Shown: piece after piece, positions 60,924-64,000 of the stretch | How positions within the stretch are numbered: position 1 is the stretch's first letter | Layout: each line of letters opens with the position of its first letter | Source of the DNA: Collinsella sp. TF06-26 | GTDB lineage: Bacteria; Actinomycetota; Coriobacteriia; Coriobacteriales; Coriobacteriaceae | Assembly: GCF_002232035.1 (NCBI RefSeq) | Contig: NZ_NKXR01000004.1 | Coordinates: 1-64,000 of the forward strand | DNA: 64,000 bases | Direction: 5' to 3' | Made by a program: the position numbers and the translations under genes | The notes under the pieces: model-generated | Database searches by the model: none | What the model was told of the DNA's origin: nothing | The model's input: the letters and a program-made list of their open reading frames with translations, nothing else

Positions 60924-64000
<3,077 letters not shown>

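Overview
The window is from a high-GC member of the Coriobacteriia, most likely Collinsella or a close relative. This is inferred from gene content: a complete FabK-type FAS II cluster with fused AccDA, a selenium-type molybdenum hydroxylase locus, mannose-family PTS operons and a split str/S10 ribosomal cluster. No rRNA or tRNA gene was seen.

Layout. (1) 1-5220: type I restriction locus with two head-to-head HsdS target-recognition cassettes, a tyrosine recombinase and HsdR. Inverted repeats bound the cassettes and the recombinase, so this looks like an invertible specificity system; hsdM must lie outside. (2) 5221-8871: a DEDDh exonuclease and an AbiEi/PDDEXK-like gene among unusual palindromic repeats, including a nine-unit array of 61-62 bp period. 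(3) 8872-19257: xdhD-type hydroxylase, polyferredoxin, ygfK, ssnA and an NCS2 purine permease (all minus), with a divergent YheO-type regulator; probably purine or related heterocycle breakdown. (4) 19380-25451: RidA, U32 peptidase-like protein, RluA-type pseudouridine synthase, three tandem palindromic elements, a DeoR regulator and a Gfo/Idh/MocA oxidoreductase. (5) 25452-34907: IS200 and DegV remnants, then a carbohydrate operon (LevR-like regulator, PTS IIB-IIC-IID-IIA, GH172/DUF2961, ROK kinase), probably for a fructosyl sugar, then a nucleosidase fragment cut by an IS3-family remnant. (6) 35675-41463: S10 operon part, rplC to rplX. (7) 41464-45100: a 41-bp perfect inverted repeat, a histidine phosphatase, a CDF transporter and an orphan PTS IIC. 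(8) 45141-54318: fabH-acpP-fabK-fabD-fabG-fabF-accB-fabZ-accC-accDA, with birA divergent. (9) 55385-58798: rpsL-rpsG-fusA-rpsJ. (10) 59068-64000: an anti-sigma-like protein, an ECF sigma factor and the 3' part of rpoC.

Functional links: BirA biotinylates AccB, which works with AccC and AccDA to make malonyl-CoA for the adjacent Fab enzymes. In the sugar operon the PTS imports the substrate, GH172 would release fructose and the ROK kinase would phosphorylate it. The most unusual items are the invertible hsdS locus, several palindromic repeat families (one with a conserved loop but unrelated stems), a LevR-like regulator that has lost GAFTGA, and an alpha-CTD-like helix-hairpin-helix extension on RpoC.
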